Shown here: positions 46,761 to 57,901 of the stretch, in pieces
Position numbering within the stretch: the first letter of the stretch is position 1
Layout of the letters: every line of letters begins with the position of its first letter
Source: Hibiscus mutabilis
Taxonomy: Eukaryota > Streptophyta > Magnoliopsida > Malvales > Malvaceae
Reading direction: 5' to 3'
Assembly: GCA_019671005.1 (NCBI GenBank)
Contig: CM033752.1
Span: 9,362,001 to 9,426,000 of the forward strand
Length of the DNA: 64,000 bases
Notes under the pieces: model-generated
The model's input: only the letters and a program-made list of their open reading frames with translations
Database searches by the model: none
What the model was told of the DNA's origin: nothing
Program-made: the position numbers and the translations under genes

Positions 46761-49070
46761 TGAGATGAACTGACGAGGGGATGATGTTAGATCTGCCCGA
46801 AATTTAGACAACCTTTTAGGATACTTTAGTACCTTAAATCTCTTTTTGAGTAATGCATGAAACAGACCTGTTGCCTAAGCCCGAAGGCAGAAAGGGAATC
46901 TTTTGAAAGGGTGTACATATGTTTTTAATAAATGATGCATTTCTACAAATATTTTTCACAAAATGTTTTCATACATTTCTCATAAGTCTTTTGCACATGC
47001 ATACATGTATATATTTTTTTCAGGAGCGGTATTAATTCTAATCTGACAGTTGATTTTGAGCAACTATGTGTCTAGAGGAAATTGAAAAGTGTGAAGATAA
47101 AGGGGCATGTGACCTATCTTCCAATCTACTTAGGCCAACAGAAGGATAACTGAGTGTGCTAGGGAGCGATGAAAAGGTCCCAAACACAAATTTTAAGTGA
47201 ACATTTCCTCTCAAGCATTGTTGTCTAAGATTTTTGAATATCGTGATAACTCCAAACATCCATGCAACTGAAGACAACCCTTCTTCGATGATATCTGTGT
47301 ATGAGATGTTATTTGGAAGAGGAAGCCTAGTTAAACAAATCATATTCAGCAATGAATCGGTGAGTCGCAACTCAATCAAGTTTTGAACAAAAAAATTAGA
47401 TCAAATCATCGAGGCCGGCAAATTTCCTCGATGAGACCTAAAACCTAAAAAATCTATATACAAGGGGTAATTAGAACAACAAGGCCAACGCATTATCACC
47501 TTCTCTTAGACCATGCTGGTTTTCAGCTGATGATATGCAGGAACTTGTTCGTTTTCTGTCATACGAGCATCACTGCCATATCTGTAGTCATTCCAATTTA
47601 CCACACTCATCTCAGTTGGGGAAATTTATGAAGTTTGGTGATGCTTCAGACATCTTCGAGTTATGATGATAGGATTGATTCTAAAACCACTATTGTCTAT
47701 CCACTTCCCAGATTGAAGAAGTGTCAGTAACTTCCTACTCTTCTATTAAAAAAGAGAGAAAATGAAGCCTTCATGAGAAAAGCGACTGCATAATCTTTCA
47801 TCCCTACTTAAAAGAGATTTGGAGGATTGCTTATCTACAAAATTGAAGCAGACGCCGATGTTCAACCAGAGTACAAGTTTGCTTAAGTTACAAATTTCCA
47901 CAATGGAAGAAAGAAAATGAACTCTAGGGTGAAAACCCGAAAACGAGCAGTCTAGAGCAATCCAGAAAGAAAGTAAAGAGAAAAAACAATGCATCTAAAC
48001 AAGTTCAAATTAGGCATTGCAGAAATAGCATTTCGTTCATAATTGAAAGCTTTGGCCTACATTGTACGTCTCCAAGGACCATCTTAATCAAACCTGGATA
48101 TCTGAGTTGAAGAAGTTTGTCTTTAGATTACATCCCGCCTTATGGAGCTATCATTTCTTCAAAAATTTTAAGCTTCTAAAGCTTGATCGAGATTAGAAAA
48201 GAGGGAAAAATAGAATAGGGGAGTTCGTGAGTCAAAGAGAGCCACCCAAATTGGTCTGAAATTAGGCATGCGAGAAATGTCATTCTTGAAAGCCTAATAG
48301 CCTAGAAGGCAGCCTACATCTTCAAGCATCGACACACCGTTCGAGGTCTTCTAGACACAGACTAAGCTTGGGATGACCCTCGATAAGTGGGTTCAAAGAC
48401 GCCTCTGCACAAAATATACGGGGCCCCTATTTTTCAAAAATCATATTTTTGAAAGAATAAATACTCTTTGCTCATTCATACAAGCATCTTGTACTGTTAC
48501 GAAACAAATATTTTTATGCATTACTCTTTATAGATATTTAAAGTACAGGGACCTAAGGCATGTGTCTGCTCAGAACAAAAGCTTGAAGCCTTCGGGGATA
48601 TCCAAAAAATATATAAGCCCGAGAATAAATGGGGCATCTGAGCTCCAATCAATGATAAATTCAATCTCCCTCGAGAAGAAGAAAATAGATGACGCTAAAT
48701 GTCATTCGGCTCAAAAGCTCAAATTTCAACGATAATGAAATTTGGGGGGCAAACGTTTGCTGGAGCGAACTTTGAACAATAGTTGAAATCAGAAGATTAA
48801 GTTGAGCCAGAAGAAGATGACTTATGCAAGTATTCCATGCATCTTCATTCATCATGAGGGCATACATGGAAGCATATGCATCATTGCATCATCAAACACG
48901 TTCATACATCATGGCATCTAGTTTGTGATAAAACATTCATAACTTGAAGATTCCAACAAGAATCTCATGCATCATTACATCATCACGAAAACATGCCATG
49001 TCTGTCATTTGCAAAAATACATTATCGAAAACTAACTTTGTACTTGTTACTCAAAGCAATTTTCTAAAAT
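46761..49070 (+). other. element E interior without recognised genes
   Basis: About 2.3 kb where pol would be expected. No RT, RNase H or integrase motif could be read in any frame. There is a 120-codon ORF at 48373-48735 that I do not recognise. Probably non-coding filler of a non-autonomous element, or pol decayed beyond recognition. Confidence 0.5.
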
Positions 49071-49071
49071 C

Positions 49072-49568
49072 CGTCATTCTACAAGGACATTTTTCTCAAA
49101 AACAAGAGTTTCTTAACTCCGTCCTTCCATAAGGACATTTTCTCAAAAACAAGAATTTCTTAACTTCGTCCTTCCATAAGAACATTTTCTCAAAAGTAAG
49201 AGTTTCTTAACTTCGTCCTTCCATAAGGACATTTTTCTCAAAGACAAGAGTTTCTTAACTTCGTCCTTCCATAAGGACATTTTTCTCAAAAACAGGAGTT
49301 TCTTAACTCTGTCCTCCCATAAGGACATTTCCCCCAAAAATAGGAGTTTCTTAATTACGTCCTTCCATAAGGACATTTTAATGCCTTAATTCTATCATTC
49401 TATAAGGATATTTTCCTCAAAACATGAATTTCTTAATTCCATCCTTTCTTAAGGACATTTTTCTCAAAATGGGAATTTCTTAATTCCACCCTTTCATAAG
49501 GATACTTTTGTTCAAGACAGGAATTTCTTAATTCCATCCTTTCATAAGGACATTTTCCTTAAAACAGG
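49072..49568. repeat. minisatellite 1 in element E, 47-48 bp
   Basis: TCCTTCCATAAGGACATTTT then CTCAAAAACAAGAGTTTCTT and AACTTCG, about ten units. CCATAAGG-type starts are spaced 47 or 48 bases apart (49167, 49214, 49262, 49310); units grow more diverged to the right. Confidence 0.85.
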
Positions 49569-49917
49569 TCTGGCATCCCCAAACACGAAGGAACAAATCA
49601 TCGACATCATCAAATTTCAACATCATTGACATCAAAAGTGGGGCAAGTATTGTCTAGAGTCTTCAACCAAGAAAGAACATACAATCATTAAGAAGATCCA
49701 ACATTCTTGATAGGAAGGAGTGGATCAACCAGAACAAACATTCAAATCAAACCTTACAGTCTCATTATGAAACAGTTAATTTATAACTCATTTTAACCGA
49801 GTACTTTTTAACTTTTAAGGTTCTATCTCACTCGTAACATGGTGTAGCGGATCAACTAATCTCTTATAGATCCTGTCTCTCTAACAAATGGTGGAACAGA
49901 TCAAGTACAACAATAAT

Positions 49918-51090
49918 TTCATCTCCCTGAAGTTGCAGTGGAATAGACATCTCAACCATCTCATCTCTCTGAAGTTGAAGTGGAATGAGCACGACAACAA
50001 TTTCATCTCCCTGAAGTTACAGTGGAATGGACTTCTCAACCGTCTCATCTCTTTGAAGTTATAGTGGAATAAGCACGACAACAATTTCATCTCCCTAAAG
50101 TTGCAGTGGAATGTACATCTCAACCGTCTCATCTCTCTAAAGTTGTAGTGGAATGAGCACCTCAACAATTTCAACTCCCTGAGTTTGCAGCGGAATGAGT
50201 ACGACAAAAAATTTTATCCCCCTGAAGTTGCAGTGGAATGAACATCTCAACTGTCTCATCTCTCTGAAGTTGCAGTGGAATGAGCACCTCAACAATTTTA
50301 TCTCCCTGAAGTTGTAATGGAATGGACATCTCAACTGTCTCATCTCTCTGAAGTTGTAGTTGAATAAGCACGACAATACTTTCATCTCCCTGAAGTTGTA
50401 GAGGAATGGACATCTCAACCATCTCATATGTCTGAAGTTGCAATGGAATGAGCACGACAACAATTTCATCTCCCTAAAGTTGTAGTGGAATAGACATCTC
50501 AACCGTCTTATCTCTCTAAAGTTGCAGTGGAACGAGCACGATAATAATTTTATCTCCCTAAAGTTGCAGTAGAATAGACATCTCAACCGTCTCATCTCTC
50601 TGAAGTTGCAGTGGAATGAGCACCTCAACAAGTTCATCTCCCTAAGTTTGTAGCGGAATGAGTACGACAACAAATTTCATCTCCCTGAATTTGCAGTGGA
50701 ATGGACATCTCAACCGTCTTATCTCTCTGAAGTTGCAGTGGAATGGATATCTCAACCGTCTTATCTCTCTGAAGTTGTAGTGGAATGAGCACCTCAACAA
50801 TTTCATCTCCCTAAATTTGCAGTGGAATGGACATCTTAACCATCTCATCTCTCTGAAGTTGTAGTGGAACGAGCAAGACAATAATTTTATTTCTCTAAAT
50901 TTGCAGTGGAATGAGCACAACAATAATTTCATCTCTTTGAATTTGCAGCAGAATGAGCACAAACAACAATTTTATCTCCCTAATTTTGCAGCGAAATGAG
51001 CTCAGACATCAATTTCATCTCCCTGAAGTTGCAGCAAAATGAACGTGACCACAAGTTCATCTCCTTCAAATTGCAGGGAAACGAACGCAA
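49918..51090. repeat. minisatellite 2 in element E, 42 bp in alternating pairs
   Basis: About 28 units of CATCTCYCTGAAGTTGCAGT followed by GGAATG and 16 variable bases. Two unit types, ending GAGCACGACAACAATTT and GACATCTCAACCGTCT, tend to alternate, giving an 84-bp higher order. On the minus strand it reads as repeats of a 14-residue unit such as LRCSFHCNFREMRR in long open stretches. Confidence 0.9.
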
Positions 51091-51432
51091 CAAATAGATC
51101 CAATCTCCTTGAGGATGCAATAGAATGAATCATCTAGTTTATTTACCCCAAAGAAGCAGAATAGTAGATAGAGAGCTTTATGCTCTTTTAGAAGAGAAGA
51201 CAAGATAGACAATTTCAAAGAAAGTCGTGGTTCCCCGCCATGATATAGTAGATCCCACATTTTCAAATCTTGCTTTGCCGTTGATAGTGCAACATGTCAA
51301 ATTTTTATTCATGTCTTGCTTCTCCATTGAAGGTGCGACTAGACCAGATATTTTCCTCATATTTTCTCTCTGACATATGGTTATTAAAATCAAAAAAATA
51401 AAGAAAACAAAAAAATAAAAAAGAGAAAACCA

Positions 51433-51675
51433 AAGCTCTCTTCAGATCATGCCTCTTCGTCAGAGTGGAAGCCTGATCAAAGCTCTCTTCACATCACGCC
51501 TCTTCGTCAGAGTGGAAGCCTGATCAAAGCTCTCTTCACATCACGCCTCTTCGTTAGAGTGGAAGCCTGATCAAAACTCTCTTTAGATCACGCCTCTTCG
51601 TCAGAGTGGAAGCCTGATCAAAACTCTCTTCAGATCATGCCTCTTCGTCAGAGTGGAAGCCTAATCAAAACCATC
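51433..51675. repeat. minisatellite 3 in element E, 47 bp
   Basis: GCCTCTTCGTCAGAGTGGAA plus GCCTGATCAAAGCTCTCTTC and a short link, five units at exact 47-bp spacing (51451, 51498, 51545, 51592, 51639). Confidence 0.9.
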
Positions 51676-52075
51676 TTTAGATCATGCCACTTCATTAGAG
51701 TTGTAGTGGATCAAACTTTCTTCTTAAGATCATGCCACTTCGTCAGAGTTGTAGCAGATCAAACTTTCTTCTCCAGATTATGCCTCTTCATCAGAGTTAT
51801 AGCGGATCAAACTTTCTTCTCCAGATCATGCCACTTCGTCAGAGTTGTCGAGGATCAAACTTTCTTCTCCAGATCATGCCACTTCGTCAGAGTTGTAGCG
51901 GATCAAACTTTCTTCTCCAGATCATGGCTCTTCGTCAGAGTTGTAGCGGATCAAACTTTCTTCTCTAGATCATGTCACTTCGTCAAAGTTGTAGCGGATC
52001 AAACTTTCTTTACCACATCATGCCATTTCGTCAGAGTTATAACGGATCAAACTTTCTTCTCCAGACCCTGCCTTT
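51676..52075. repeat. minisatellite 4 in element E, 48 bp
   Basis: About eight units of ATGCCACTTCGTCAGAGTTG then TAGCGGATCAAACTTTCTTC and TCCAGATC, spaced 48 bases. It is related to minisatellite 3, which it adjoins. The plus strand is open for 186 codons with a 16-residue repeat (CHFVRVVADQTFFSRS). Degenerate units continue at 52455-52640. Confidence 0.9.
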
Positions 52076-52834
52076 TCTTCAGCTGTAGCTTGATCAGAAA
52101 CTTCACCCTTTCGATCCTATCTCTTAGTTGCTATTACAGCGGGATCAAAGCTATTTTGACAAGTCCAACAGAAATGTTGTCACAACGTGCTTAAACATGG
52201 TAAAGTTTAAGATAATGGATAATTCAAATGTCCATTGAAAATCCATTTTCACGAATGGTCGAAGGAAAATAAATCCTTTGAAAAATCCAATGTCATGATT
52301 GTTATAAACTGATTGTACCCAGGGAAATGGTACAACTAGCTGGAGAAAAGGACTACCGGTAAAGGTAACTCAAATATGCTAATCCCTGTGCATTTGGGAA
52401 AAATGCAAAAAGAAATCTATCAGCCAAGCTCTGAATCAGAATTTGGTAACTTCCGATCTTGCGTCTTTATAGGTGTTGTAGCGGGGCCAAACTTTCATCT
52501 TTCGATCCTGTGTCTTCGTCAGTGTGGCAGCTGGATCAAGTTTTGTATACCTTGTCTCTTCGTCAGAGTTGCAGCTAGGTCAAAATTTCTCCAGGCATTG
52601 CGTCGTTGTTAGAGTTGTAGCAAGCCAAACGCATTTTGTCTCTTCCAACAGATCATCTCTATTTTTTGTCTTCCCCAACAAATCCTTTATTTTTGAATAT
52701 TTTGCTTATAAGAGAGGTCGAGAAGATCAAGTGAAGGTCAAGAAGAAACAGTGGCCAGAGAAAAGAACCCAGACTTGATAGGACAAAATGGTTACTATTT
52801 TGGCTTTGCCCTATTCCTGTTACACAACAATGCG

Positions 52835-52848
52835 CAAAGAGGGGCAAC
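52835..52848 (+). other. polypurine tract of element E
   Basis: CAAAGAGGGGCAAC lies directly before the 3' LTR start TGTAGTAACCC. Confidence 0.6.
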
Positions 52849-53236
52849 TGTAGTAACCCATTTTGTCCAGGCTTAGCCCAATTAAAATACAAAACCCATT
52901 ACACCTAATTACCCATTTTACAAACCTAATTACCCATACCCAACTAAAACCCAAATACCCATTTTAATTAGAATACCTTAAATTACCAAACTACCCATAA
53001 CCTTAAATCCTAAACTAACGTAAACTAACCCTAGCCTTCAAGCTGTCACCGCCTCATCCAAGCCTCCAGCCACCGCCGCCATCGAGCAGAGCCGCACCTC
53101 TACCGCTCTTATCCCTACCACCACCGCCCTACTTTGCCACCATCGCCTACCATCACTTCGGATCGACAAGAAATAAAGGCAACGTGTTACTATTCGAAGC
53201 AATGTTAGATCCACATCAACGTAAAAGTGGAAATTT

Positions 53237-53662
53237 ATGTATTTCTTGTCCCTATCAGATATTCTAAGCGAATCAGTTTCAATCTCTAAAATATCCCCTA
53301 AAACCTTCTATCTCCTAACCTTAGCTCTCATCTTCCCTCTCTCCTTTGCCATTTTGGCTCACTCGCTTTTCACCCATCCGATCATGAATCAACTCGAATC
53401 CCATCCCTTAGCAGACCCGGCTCAGACTCGTCACGAGTGGACTCTCCTCTTAACCTTCCAGTTTCGCTACCTGATTTTCCTCTTTGCATTCTCTCTTTTA
53501 TCAACAGCTGCACTTGTCTTTACAGTCTCCTCTCTCTACGCATCGAAGCCGATCTCTTTCTCTTCCACGATCGCCGCCATACCCAAGGTTTTTAAGCGCC
53601 TCTTTATAACCTTCACATGGGTTTCTCTCTTGATTTTTGTTTACCATATGCTTGTATGGTAA
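53237..53662 (+). CDS. chimeric ORF: captured fragment of a plant multi-pass membrane protein in an LTR
   Basis: 141 codons, intact. The first codons (MYF) and the last (LVW, stop) come from LTR sequence; the 5' LTR has the same ends around a 17-codon ORF. The middle reads SLSDILSESVSISK, SPKTFYLLTLALIFPLSFAI, LAHSLFTHPI, NHEWTLLL-like HEWTLLLTFQF and FSLLSTAALVFTVSSLYASK. From memory this is very close to the N-terminal part of the Arabidopsis At4g19950/At5g44860 family of unnamed multi-pass membrane proteins. Three hydrophobic segments are visible (residues about 24-44, 73-97, 121-138). The host gene's role is unknown to me. The copy keeps frame through both junctions, so it may be recent; whether it is expressed cannot be told. 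It could also be an insertion of unrelated origin, but the protein match makes that unlikely. Confidence 0.75.
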   Translation: MYFLSLSDILSESVSISKISPKTFYLLTLALIFPLSFAILAHSLFTHPIMNQLESHPLADPAQTRHEWTLLLTFQFRYLIFLFAFSLLSTAALVFTVSSLYASKPISFSSTIAAIPKVFKRLFITFTWVSLLIFVYHMLVW

Positions 53663-54136
53663 ATGGGCGGTTTTTCGGATGTAAAAAAAGGGCGGGGGGA
53701 ATTTCTGAATCGAAATAAAAAAACAAAAAAGGTTGTCAAGTTTACATTCTATTTGAACCAAAACAAAAAAATAGATAACAAGATCGAAAAAAGATAGGGC
53801 AAAAATAAATACAAAAAAAACAGATTCAAAAAGGTAAAAATAAAATCATACCTTGCTTTATAGATTTAGGTGTTTGGGTGAGGATTTGAAGAAATCTGAG
53901 GTCAGATTCGTGCTCGTGGCTTTGAAAAGAGCCGAAAAAGTGCACATTTTTACATTCCTAACCTCCAGAGGCGAACGCCGCCGCCGCCGGCGTGCGGCGG
54001 ATTGTGGCGACGCGGAGAGGTCGACGACCAGCCAAGATCGAGAGTGGGAGATAATTTGAGAGAGGGTCTGAGTTTTTTTTTTAATTTTCAAAGGCTACAA
54101 ATGATTTTTTTTGCCAAAAAATCAATATAGAGGCCA

Positions 54137-54191
54137 TTAAAACGACGCCATTTTGGGCGTCAGATACCTGGCCCAAAATGACGTCGTTTTA
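54137..54191. repeat. 19-bp inverted repeat, LTR2 version
   Basis: TAAAACGACGCCATTTTGGG and CCCAAAATGACGTCGTTTTA pair over 20 bases with the same single C/A mismatch as at 43495-43549. Two base pairs differ from that copy and remain paired. Confidence 0.8.
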
Positions 54192-55101
54192 TGCTCTAAC
54201 CCGCGTATAAGACCTAACCCGAAGACCAGATCCGCGCATTTTTAAACAAAATGGGTAAATTCAACTTTGGTCCTTCCTCCCTATTTTTATTATTTTCGCA
54301 ATCCTCCTTATTTTGTATTTGTTTCAATTTCGTCCCTTTTTAGTTCTTTTAAACTTCAATTTTTCATAGTTCAGTCACTGTTTTTAATTTTTGTTTTTTT
54401 ATTAATGTATTATTATTAGTATTACCATATTATTTATATATTATTATATATTATTATATCTTACTGTTATTGTTATTATTATAAATATATTATTATATAG
54501 TATACCGCTACATTATATACTCTTAATATTTATTATCTAATATATGTATATCCTTATATATGCTGTATTTATTTTAATTAAATTATTTTTAGGGTTTATT
54601 GTGAAAACGTATCTCGAGCGTAATGGGTGCCGCTTTCCGTTAATCCCTAATAAAAAATACAAAATATCATTTCAAATTATAAATTTTAAAATAGATTCCT
54701 TTCATTTGGGAATCTAACGCAAATTATGCCCCGGGTGTAGGGGTGTAAATTCTTTTCATACAAAGAAATATTCTTTTAAATATTTTAAGGGGTCACAAAT
54801 TTCAAATTAAATTCGAATTCTTAATTTTCATCATTAAGACACCAAAAAAATCGACCAATTTTGGGCATTGTGGTGGTTCTCACCCTTCCCCACACGTAAT
54901 TGACTCCCAAACCTGTTTTTCTGGTTTCGCAGACCAAAACTCGTTTTAATAAAATGACAAAACATGTTTTATTAAAATAACCAGGTTTTTAGGTGATCCA
55001 ATCTCACCTAAATTAAAAAGATTGGTGGCGACTCCACTCAATCCCAAATATTTTTTGTAAGAAAGCGTCAAGCCCCACCGTAGGGCGGGATCGTTGTTAC
55101 A

Positions 55102-55505
55102 TCGACAATTCAAACATTTTCTTTGTTCTTCATGCATCTTCTTTCTTCAGTTTTATCATTCTTTCTTCTTTAAGATTCATCCAAATTTTCTTCCTCCTTC
55201 ACTATCCTTCTTTACTTGCTAAGACTTTCAGTTGTGAGAATTCAAACATAGTGACCGGATAGTGAACGAAGATCATAAAAATGAGAGAAGGGAGAGGAGA
55301 AAAGTTAAGCAGCACTTAGGAATAACTAGAATCAACAAACATAATCTATTTTAAAAAAAAAGAATTTACAAAGTTGAGATGATTAGCCCAATTTATGATT
55401 TGGTATACCAACCCAAATGGCCTAACAACCTAACAACTTGCATTCTAGCCCAAATGTCTTAACATTCAATCTACTTCTTAATTGTCTAAGATTCACCTTG
55501 CTTTC
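55102..55505. other. unassigned spacer between elements E and F
   Basis: AT-rich, pyrimidine-rich at the left (CTTTCTTCAGTTTTATCATT). No ORF or repeat end recognised. Confidence 0.4.
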
Positions 55506-56478
55506 TGTTGAGGTATTTATTTTGATATAACAAAGTGAAAAATATTTTTAGACTTGAACAAATATTTCAAAAACAATTCAAATTCCATTTAACTTGAAAA
55601 ATATGTTTGAAAACTTTTTAAAGTATTTTGACTTGAACAAGCATTTTAAAAATGGTTTAAGTGTCAAAAATAGGCCTTCTATATCGGTAGGATACTCTCA
55701 ATGCCGATATGAAGCTGTCCGTACCGGTACGACAATGCCCTGTTCCAATATACTTTTGTTTTTAAGATTTTAGAGAGCACTTTGCGTATCGATACAAAAG
55801 CCTCTGTATCGATACCCGAAGTACTGCACCGATATGGATGTATCGCTTCGGTACGCTTTGCATTTATGTGCTACAACTCTTTCTTATTTTGGCAGGTACC
55901 GATACCCACTTTCGAGTACCGATACCCAAGGTTGTAGAAATGTATTTACGGCTGGAATTAAAGTCCCCAACGGTTAGTTTTTCATTCCACACTATATATA
56001 AGCCAAGGACATTTGAAGAACAAGAGGATGAACATCCAAGCTTAAAGACCAAGAGAGTAGAGTTGTAATGTGTTTATTTCTTTAATCTCTTGTAATTAAG
56101 TCCAATCCTAGTGAGCCAAAATGTTTAAATACCCACCTAGAGAGGTATTATGTTTACAAATGTCAAGACCTCATTGTTGAGGGATAGGTTCTAGTTGATC
56201 CTTATAAAAACTAGGGAGAGATTCTATCTTAACCTTTGAAAACATATGGATGTAAATGTTATTTCCTTGAGCCTATAAAAAGGAAATAATTCATTAGTGA
56301 ATTGGGAAATCCTTAGTGTGGATACTAAGGTAGTGGATGTAGACATTGGTTGAGAAAGTCGAACCACTCTAAAATCGATTGTGCCAAATTGTCATTTTTA
56401 AATTTTGCTTCCCAAATTCAAAGGAGACATTCACACCTTTCATTGGCGATATTCGGTTGGAGTACATCGAGCCTATCA
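55506..56478 (+). repeat. 5' LTR of element F
   Basis: TGTTGAGG...CCTATCA, 973 bp. It contains a TACCGATAC-rich part (55680-55925), a TATA box (CTATATATAAG, 55993-56003) and the conserved AAGCTTAAAGACCAAGAGAG (56038-56057). Confidence 0.7.
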
Positions 56479-56480
56479 AT

Positions 56481-56492
56481 TGGTATCAAAGA
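56481..56492 (+). other. primer-binding site of element F
   Basis: TGGTATCAAAGA, a one-base variant of the initiator-Met-tRNA-complementary TGGTATCAGAGC, placed two bases after the LTR end. Confidence 0.6.
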
Positions 56493-57233
56493 GAGGCTCA
56501 AATCGACGGTCTAACAACCATTGAGGAGATCCTAGGAGTGTTCAATCCATTTCTACATTCAACTGACCTTGAAGAGCTAGAAACATCGACATCAAGCTCA
56601 AGGATTCGAAGATGAACCATGTAACTCCTCTCAATTGCAAAGGTGGCTTGCTCACACATTAAAGATAGGTAACATCTAAGCTTAATCTCTTTGATCATTT
56701 GGTTACTTATTTTCTAATGATTTTTGAATGATTATGCAAACATAATTGTTAAAAGAATTTTATTGTATAACAAATTTTGAAGCTTTGTGCATATGTATTT
56801 TCAATGTGTTATTCATATTAATGCATAAAGTTTTCTAAAAAGTCTTGGATAAATTGAATTTTATGAATGTTTAAACTTGATCATTTTTTTCTTGAAATTC
56901 AATAATTTTCTCACGTGTCAATATTTTAAGCTAAAAATTAAAATGGAATACACTTATTAAGGAGGAGCTTTTGTTTTCAAAAGAATCAACTTACTCCCTA
57001 TTGTTATTTTTTTCCAAAAAACCTTGTTGTTATTTTTGAACTTTAAAGATTGAATTGTTTTTGACATAACAAAAAGAGGGGAGAGATAAGTTTGGAAAAA
57101 TTAATTTCAAAAAGAAAAAGGGGGAGTTTTAAATATTTTTCAAAAATACTTTTTTTCTAAAATTATTTTTAAAAGGTGGAGAAATTTTAAAAACAAATTT
57201 TCAAGTGGTTTCGTTATATCAAAAAAGGGAGAT
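56493..57233 (+). other. element F interior, non-coding
   Basis: No gag or pol motif in any frame. It ends in purine-rich AAAAAGGGGGAG (57115-57126) and AAAAAAGGGAGAT (57221-57233). Confidence 0.55.
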
Positions 57234-57901
57234 TGTTGAGATATTTATTTTGATATTACAAAGTGAAAAATATTTTTGGATTTGAAGAAATATTGCAAAA
57301 ACAATTCAAAGTCAATTTAAATTTAAAAATATATTTGAAAGCTTTTTAAAGTGTTTTTGACTTGAACAAACATTTTCAAAATGGTTTAAGTGTCAAAAAC
57401 AGGCCTTCGGTAACGGTACCGGTATGATACTCCCAATACCGATACAAAGCTGCCCGTATTGGTATGACAATGCCCTGTACTGATACACTTTTGTTTTTTA
57501 CGATTCTAGAGAGCACTTTGCGTACCGCTATAGAAGCTTCCGTACCGATACCCGAAGTACTGTACCGATACAGATGTATCGCGTACCGATACGAAAGCCT
57601 CCGTACTGATATAGATGTATCACATACTAGTACGCTCTACATTAATATGCAATGACTCTTTCTTGTTTTGGCAGGTACTGATACCCATTTTCAAGTACCG
57701 ATAACCAAGATTGCAGAAATGCATTTATGGCTGGAATTAAAGACCCCAACGACTATAATTTATCCCAACGGCTAGTTTTTCATTCCACACTATAAATACA
57801 AGTCAAGGATACTTGAAGAACAAGATGATGGAAATCCAAGCTTAAAGACCAAGAGAGTAGAGTTGTAATGTGTTTATTTCTTTAATCTCTTGTAATTAAG
57901 T
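57234..57901 (+). repeat. 3' LTR of element F, 3'-truncated
   Basis: Matches 55506-56103 including the TACCGATAC part (57405-57720), here longer by one repeat cluster, and the TATA box (CTATAAATACAAG, 57790). It diverges after CTTGTAATTAAGT. Confidence 0.75.

Larger units (their letters stand above)
42587..55101 (+). mobile_element. element E: non-autonomous Tat/Ogre-like LTR element
   Basis: Two direct LTRs (42587-44466 and 52849-55101) flank an 8.4-kb interior with a primer site, decayed gag, no recognisable RT, RNase H or integrase, and about 3 kb of tandem repeats before the polypurine tract. The gag type, the CTTCGCTGGGGAC leader and repeat arrays near the 3' end are features of the Tat/Ogre lineage. 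Flanking 5-mers (GAGAC, TCGAC) do not match well, so either the duplication has decayed or the two LTRs come from different insertions. The 3' LTR has an acquired host gene segment that the 5' LTR lacks. Confidence 0.75.
52849..55101 (+). repeat. 3' LTR of element E with captured host segment
   Basis: Collinear with 42587-44466 except that about 400 bases (about 53243-53646) replace roughly 30 bases of the 5' LTR. It ends GTTGTTACA at 55101. It carries the changed inverted repeat at 54137-54191. Confidence 0.8.
55506..57901 (+). mobile_element. element F: small non-autonomous copia-like LTR element
   Basis: Direct repeats begin TGTTGAG at 55506 and 57234. A TGGTATCAAAGAG primer-like site follows the first (from 56481), and the purine tract AAAAAAGGGAGAT precedes the second. 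The interior of about 755 bases has no gag or pol. Size and ends fit a copia-derived non-autonomous element. The 3' LTR stops 300 bases short of the 5' one, just before element G, so it was trimmed by a later event. Confidence 0.75.

Noticed and set aside
48373..48735. 120-codon plus-strand ORF in element E
   Set aside because: No recognisable motif; likely chance in non-coding interior.
49072..52075. CRISPR-like regularly spaced repeats
   Set aside because: Whole units repeat with drift, there are no unique spacers, and the context is a plant retrotransposon.
42582..55106. GAGAC and TCGAC as target duplication of element E
   Set aside because: Only three of five bases agree; cannot be called.
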